Assembly: GCA_050288085.1 (NCBI GenBank)
Contig: JBNKDD010000245.1
Span: 1-8,571, forward strand
Origin: JBNKDD01 sp050288085
Lineage (GTDB): Bacteria > Chloroflexota > Anaerolineae > Aggregatilineales > UBA3940
DNA: 8,571 bases
Direction of reading: 5' to 3'
In this document: one piece after another, positions 6,010-8,571 of the stretch
Layout: each line of letters starts with the position of its first letter
How positions within the stretch are numbered: the stretch's first letter is position 1
The notes under the pieces: model-generated
The model's database searches: none
Seen by the model: only the letters and a program-made list of their open reading frames with translations
Told to the model about the DNA's origin: nothing
Position numbers and translations under genes: made by a program

Positions 6010-7508
6010 GCGTATTTCTTGGTATTGATCTGGGAACCACCGGTTTGAAGGTGACATTAAGCGATGAGATCGGTAAATACATTGGTTCTGCGTATCGTGA
6101 ATATCCTATCCTTTCGCCTGAGCCGGGCTATGCCGAGCAAGACTCATTGGCCTGGTGGAACGGCCTGATCGATGCCTGTAAGCAGCTCAAAGAAGATCTC
6201 CCCGCCGATTTCGCTGCTGTAGTAGGGATTGGCATCTGTGGACAGATGCACACCCAGGTTTACCTGGATCAACACAACAATATCCTGCGACCGGCCATAA
6301 CCTGGATGGATCAACGCGCCAGCGATATTGTTGATCGCATCAACCAGGATCAGTCTGCCAAAGAGCTGATATTTGACCAGACTCAGAACTTTGCTTCCAC
6401 GACCTACACCGCCCCACAAATCCAATGGGTTATCGAGAATCAGCCTGAACTGTGGAGCAAAGTCTCCAAGATCCTGATTGCGAAGGATTTCATCAAATTC
6501 AAGCTGACCGGCCAGATGGTGACCGATATCTCCGATGCCAGCGGAACCTTGTTATTCAACGTCAAGGATCGTGTCTGGTCCGAGGCCATGTTTGACTACT
6601 TTGGCATCCCGCGGGAAACCTTCCCGGATGTGCGGCCTTCGGTTGAGATTATGGGTGAAGTCTCCGAAGAGGCTTCTGCTCTGACCGGAATCAAAGCCGG
6701 TACACCGGTCGGGAATGGCAGCACCGATAATTCCGCTTCTGCCCTGGGTGCAGGGATGACAAACCCCGGTCAGGTTACGCTGATTATTGGTACGGCGGGC
6801 GTGATCTCAGTCTGTTCAGACCAGCCCTTAGTAGATGATCAATATCGAACCCTGTGCTGGAATTACTGCTTACCTGATCGTTGGGCCACCGTGGGAATCA
6901 CGCAAACCGCAGGTGAATCGCTCAACTGGTTCAAGAAAGCCTTTGATAAGGGCCAACCGGGGAGCAGTTCCGGGGATATTTTCGAGCAATATAATCAGGA
7001 CATCGCCGAGATCCCTGATGGTTCAGGCGGGGTGATCTTCTTACCCTACCTGAATGGAGAACGCACCCCTTATTGGGACCCTGCCGCCCGCGGTGTTTTT
7101 TATGGGCTGAACCTCACCACCGAAAAAGCACACTTCATCAAGGCGATCATGGAGGGTGTGTCATTTGCGCTGCGGAATAATATCGAAACGGTTGAGTCGC
7201 TAGGGATTGAGATCAACCAGGTGAGAGCTGTTGGTGGGGGCCTGAAAAGCCGGGTGTGGTTGGAAACCCTGGGAAAAATCTTGAGAAAACCCATTGTCAG
7301 TGTGAGTGTTCCAGATACGGCAAACCTGGGCAATATGCTGCTTTGTGGAAAAGCCCTGGGCGTATTCCAATCGCTGGATGACGCTGCCGCCGGGATGGTT
7401 ACTATCGACAAGCAAATATTCTATGATGGCGACACCCCGGTCTACGAGCAGCAGTATGAAACATTTCTGGAACTATACCAACAGTTAGCACAAACATTCA
7501 GAAAATAA
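6006..7508 (+). CDS. FGGY-family carbohydrate kinase, xylulokinase-like
   Basis: A 500-residue cytoplasmic ATP-dependent sugar kinase with two actin-like domains. Visible motifs are the phosphate-1 loop GIDLGTTGLK (6-15), GQMH (79-82, the substrate-contact segment of XylB), ITWMDQRASD (98-107), AKDFIKFKLTG (159-169), GSTDNSASALGAG with Asp241 as the likely catalytic base (XylB Asp233), phosphate-2 GTAG (262-265), the FGGY signature region YLNGERTPYWDP (348-359) and adenosine-binding GGGLKSR (410-416). Length is that of xylulokinases. GQMH favours a XylB-like ketose substrate over LsrK, which has a different segment there. The ATG overlaps the permease stop (ATGA), and AGAGG (5993-5997) lies 8 bases upstream, so translation is coupled. 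It probably phosphorylates the imported sugar or its ketose form before aldol cleavage by the next enzyme. The exact substrate is unresolved. Confidence 0.9.
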   Translation: MSVFLGIDLGTTGLKVTLSDEIGKYIGSAYREYPILSPEPGYAEQDSLAWWNGLIDACKQLKEDLPADFAAVVGIGICGQMHTQVYLDQHNNILRPAITWMDQRASDIVDRINQDQSAKELIFDQTQNFASTTYTAPQIQWVIENQPELWSKVSKILIAKDFIKFKLTGQMVTDISDASGTLLFNVKDRVWSEAMFDYFGIPRETFPDVRPSVEIMGEVSEEASALTGIKAGTPVGNGSTDNSASALGAGMTNPGQVTLIIGTAGVISVCSDQPLVDDQYRTLCWNYCLPDRWATVGITQTAGESLNWFKKAFDKGQPGSSSGDIFEQYNQDIAEIPDGSGGVIFLPYLNGERTPYWDPAARGVFYGLNLTTEKAHFIKAIMEGVSFALRNNIETVESLGIEINQVRAVGGGLKSRVWLETLGKILRKPIVSVSVPDTANLGNMLLCGKALGVFQSLDDAAAGMVTIDKQIFYDGDTPVYEQQYETFLELYQQLAQTFRK

Positions 7509-7526
7509 CTGACAATTGAGGAAATA

Positions 7527-8183
7527 ATGACAAATAGAATTAATGAAGAACTCAAACAGGTTGTCGTCGATACTGGTTTGACCATGTTGGAAGAGGGCTT
7601 AACCGTCGGGACCTGGGGTAATTTCAGCGCGCGGGATCCTGAAACCGGCCTGATCTACATCACCCCCAGCGGGATGGATTATCACATTATCACGCCGGAT
7701 GATATCGTTGTGTTAGATAGCTCGGTGAATGTTGTAGATGGTTTCCGGGTGCCCTCAGTAGAGAAGGTTATGCACGTTTCAGTCTACAATGCCCGGCCCG
7801 ATGTCAATGCGGTTATCCATACCCACCCACTCTATTCGACGGTGTTGGGTGTCAATGGGATGGAACTGCCCGGCATCAGCGAAGATTTTGTCCAGATAGT
7901 CGCCGACAAAATGATATGTTCTGAATATGCACTTCCTGGTACGCCGGAGTTAGCTCGTAATGTGGTGAAAGCTATGGGGGATCGGAATGGCGTTCTCCTG
8001 CCCAATCATGGAACGCTGGTAGCCGGGGCGGACATGCCAAGTGCGATTACAATCTGTCAGGTTGTGGAGAAGACAGCCCATATCTACATCATGGCGCTAA
8101 GCATCGGAACCCCCAACCTGATTTCTATGGAAGATATCCTGGCGATGCAAGACTATGCTCGCAACAAATATGGGCAGCGATAG
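7527..8183 (+). CDS. Class II aldolase/adducin-family sugar-phosphate aldolase (FucA-like)
   Basis: A 218-residue zinc enzyme of the L-fuculose-1-phosphate aldolase / L-ribulose-5-phosphate 4-epimerase family. Compared from memory with E. coli FucA (215 residues), alignment through the core is nearly gapless. Zinc ligands His92/His94/His155 correspond to His98/His100/His161, catalytic Glu73 to Glu79, and Tyr209 to Tyr215. Phosphate-site residues appear as Asn32 (GTWGNFSAR), Ser48-Gly49 (TPSG) and Ser77, while FucA Ser72 is Val78. FucA Tyr113 is replaced by Glu119 and Phe131 by Pro137, so substrate preference probably differs from fuculose phosphate. Expected role: cleavage of the kinase product to dihydroxyacetone phosphate plus a short aldehyde, with epimerisation or decarboxylation as alternatives. 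GAGGA (7518-7522) precedes the ATG closely, and the kinase stop is 18 bases upstream. No clear terminator follows. Confidence 0.88.
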   Translation: MTNRINEELKQVVVDTGLTMLEEGLTVGTWGNFSARDPETGLIYITPSGMDYHIITPDDIVVLDSSVNVVDGFRVPSVEKVMHVSVYNARPDVNAVIHTHPLYSTVLGVNGMELPGISEDFVQIVADKMICSEYALPGTPELARNVVKAMGDRNGVLLPNHGTLVAGADMPSAITICQVVEKTAHIYIMALSIGTPNLISMEDILAMQDYARNKYGQR

Positions 8184-8331
8184 CCATTTCACAAGCCAGG
8201 TCTAAAATGAAACAGGATTATTCATTAAGCCCGTAGTCCCAAAAAACATCATCTCTACTTGAATCAACCAGATCAATCCTCATTGAGATGGTAGACTTAT
8301 CGCTTTGTCTATCACATCGAAATGAGTCCGA
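8184..8331 (+). other. Non-coding junction between the operon and the transposase
   Basis: This AT-richer stretch has no credible reading frame and no canonical terminator. A weak AATGAA/TTCATT pair (8206-8211 and 8221-8226) lies shortly after the aldolase stop, without a T-run. The left boundary of the insertion element should fall in this stretch, but its terminal repeat cannot be defined because the other end is outside the window. Confidence 0.4.
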
Positions 8332-8342
8332 ATGATCTGGTT
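8266..8342 (+). repeat. 10-bp inverted repeat spanning the transposase start codon
   Basis: AACCAGATCA (8266-8275) is the exact reverse complement of TGATCTGGTT (8333-8342), 57 bases apart. The right arm overlaps the proposed ATG at 8332. In mRNA the pairing would bury the start codon. The alternative is a coincidental match. Confidence 0.4.
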
Positions 8343-8571
8343 CGTCGTTATGCAGGTATTCTCCACCTTGCTCGAATGGCTAAGCCTAGGAAGGAAAACA
8401 AACCAAGAGAAAGACCTTGAAATCCTGCTACTGCGCAGGCAGTTGGCTATTCTGGAGCGAAAGCAAAATCAGCCACTACGTGTATCACGCGCCGAAAAGC
8501 TGCCGCTAGTTGTCCTGACTGCCAAACTGAAGTCGGCAACCAATCGAACGACCAGTCAATTACGAGATGTC
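8332..8571 (+). CDS. Transposase/integrase-core protein, N-terminal part, cut by the window end
   Basis: An open frame of 80 codons runs off the right edge without a stop. The translation has a short hydrophobic start (MIWFVVMQVFSTLLEWLSL), then EKDLEILLLRRQLAILERK, SRAEKLPLVVLTAKLK and a TTSQLRDV segment. From memory, this arrangement matches the N-terminal region of integrase-core (rve, DDE-type) transposases common in Chloroflexota, which continue into a KPETVxxWHRxLV motif and the catalytic domain. ATG 8332 is preferred because the hydrophobic start resembles those relatives and an in-frame TGA lies just upstream at 8323. ATG 8350 is the alternative. The DDE residues lie outside the window, so integrity of the gene is unknown. 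It marks an insertion element adjoining the end of the sugar locus. Confidence 0.7.
   Translation, partial: MIWFVVMQVFSTLLEWLSLGRKTNQEKDLEILLLRRQLAILERKQNQPLRVSRAEKLPLVVLTAKLKSATNRTTSQLRDV

Noticed and set aside
1..8571. CRISPR array, phage genes, toxin-antitoxin pair or defence system
   Set aside because: No regularly spaced repeats and no such gene families are visible. Apart from the partial transposase, all the genes fit one sugar locus.

Overview
The window carries one complete, co-directional sugar uptake and catabolism locus on the + strand. Its left edge holds a tRNA-Ser-like fragment and hairpins, and its right edge holds the start of a transposase. The organism looks like a bacterium of the Chloroflexota (Anaerolineae type). 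This is an inference from a lipoprotein-anchored binding protein with an Ala/Glu-rich linker, typical of Chloroflexota, from an integrase-type transposase of a style common there, and from mid-range GC content. No rRNA or marker gene confirms it.

Layout. Positions 1-230 hold no protein gene. They contain a tRNA-Ser(GCU)-like anticodon arm, two hairpins and short repeats. A consensus-quality sigma-70 promoter (231-260) and a perfect palindrome (282-295) precede a SorC/DeoR-type regulator (315-1268). Next come a lipoprotein sugar-binding protein (1366-2406), a perfect 14-bp stem-loop without a U-tract (2427-2462), a two-domain RbsA-type ATPase (2508-4004), two RbsC-type permeases (4015-5010 and 5026-6009), an FGGY carbohydrate kinase (6006-7508) and a class II aldolase (7527-8183). 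From 8184 the sequence is non-coding until the truncated transposase reading frame (8332-8571).

How the genes fit together. A sugar is captured by the lipoprotein, imported by the ABC complex, phosphorylated by the kinase and probably cleaved by the zinc aldolase to dihydroxyacetone phosphate plus a short aldehyde. SorC-family regulators usually sense a phosphorylated sugar, so the kinase product is the natural inducer candidate. The layout recalls the lsr (autoinducer-2) operon. However, the binding protein lacks most of the LsrB autoinducer-2 contact residues, the kinase is closer to xylulokinase than to LsrK, and an aldolase takes the place of LsrF/LsrG. The substrate is therefore more likely a ketose, pentose, deoxysugar or polyol-derived sugar. 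No isomerase or dehydrogenase is present, and the exact substrate cannot be read from sequence.

The genes themselves belong to familiar families. The points worth a second look are an unusual aldolase active site, a strongly asymmetric ATPase, the operator architecture, the intercistronic hairpin and a nested TTG start.
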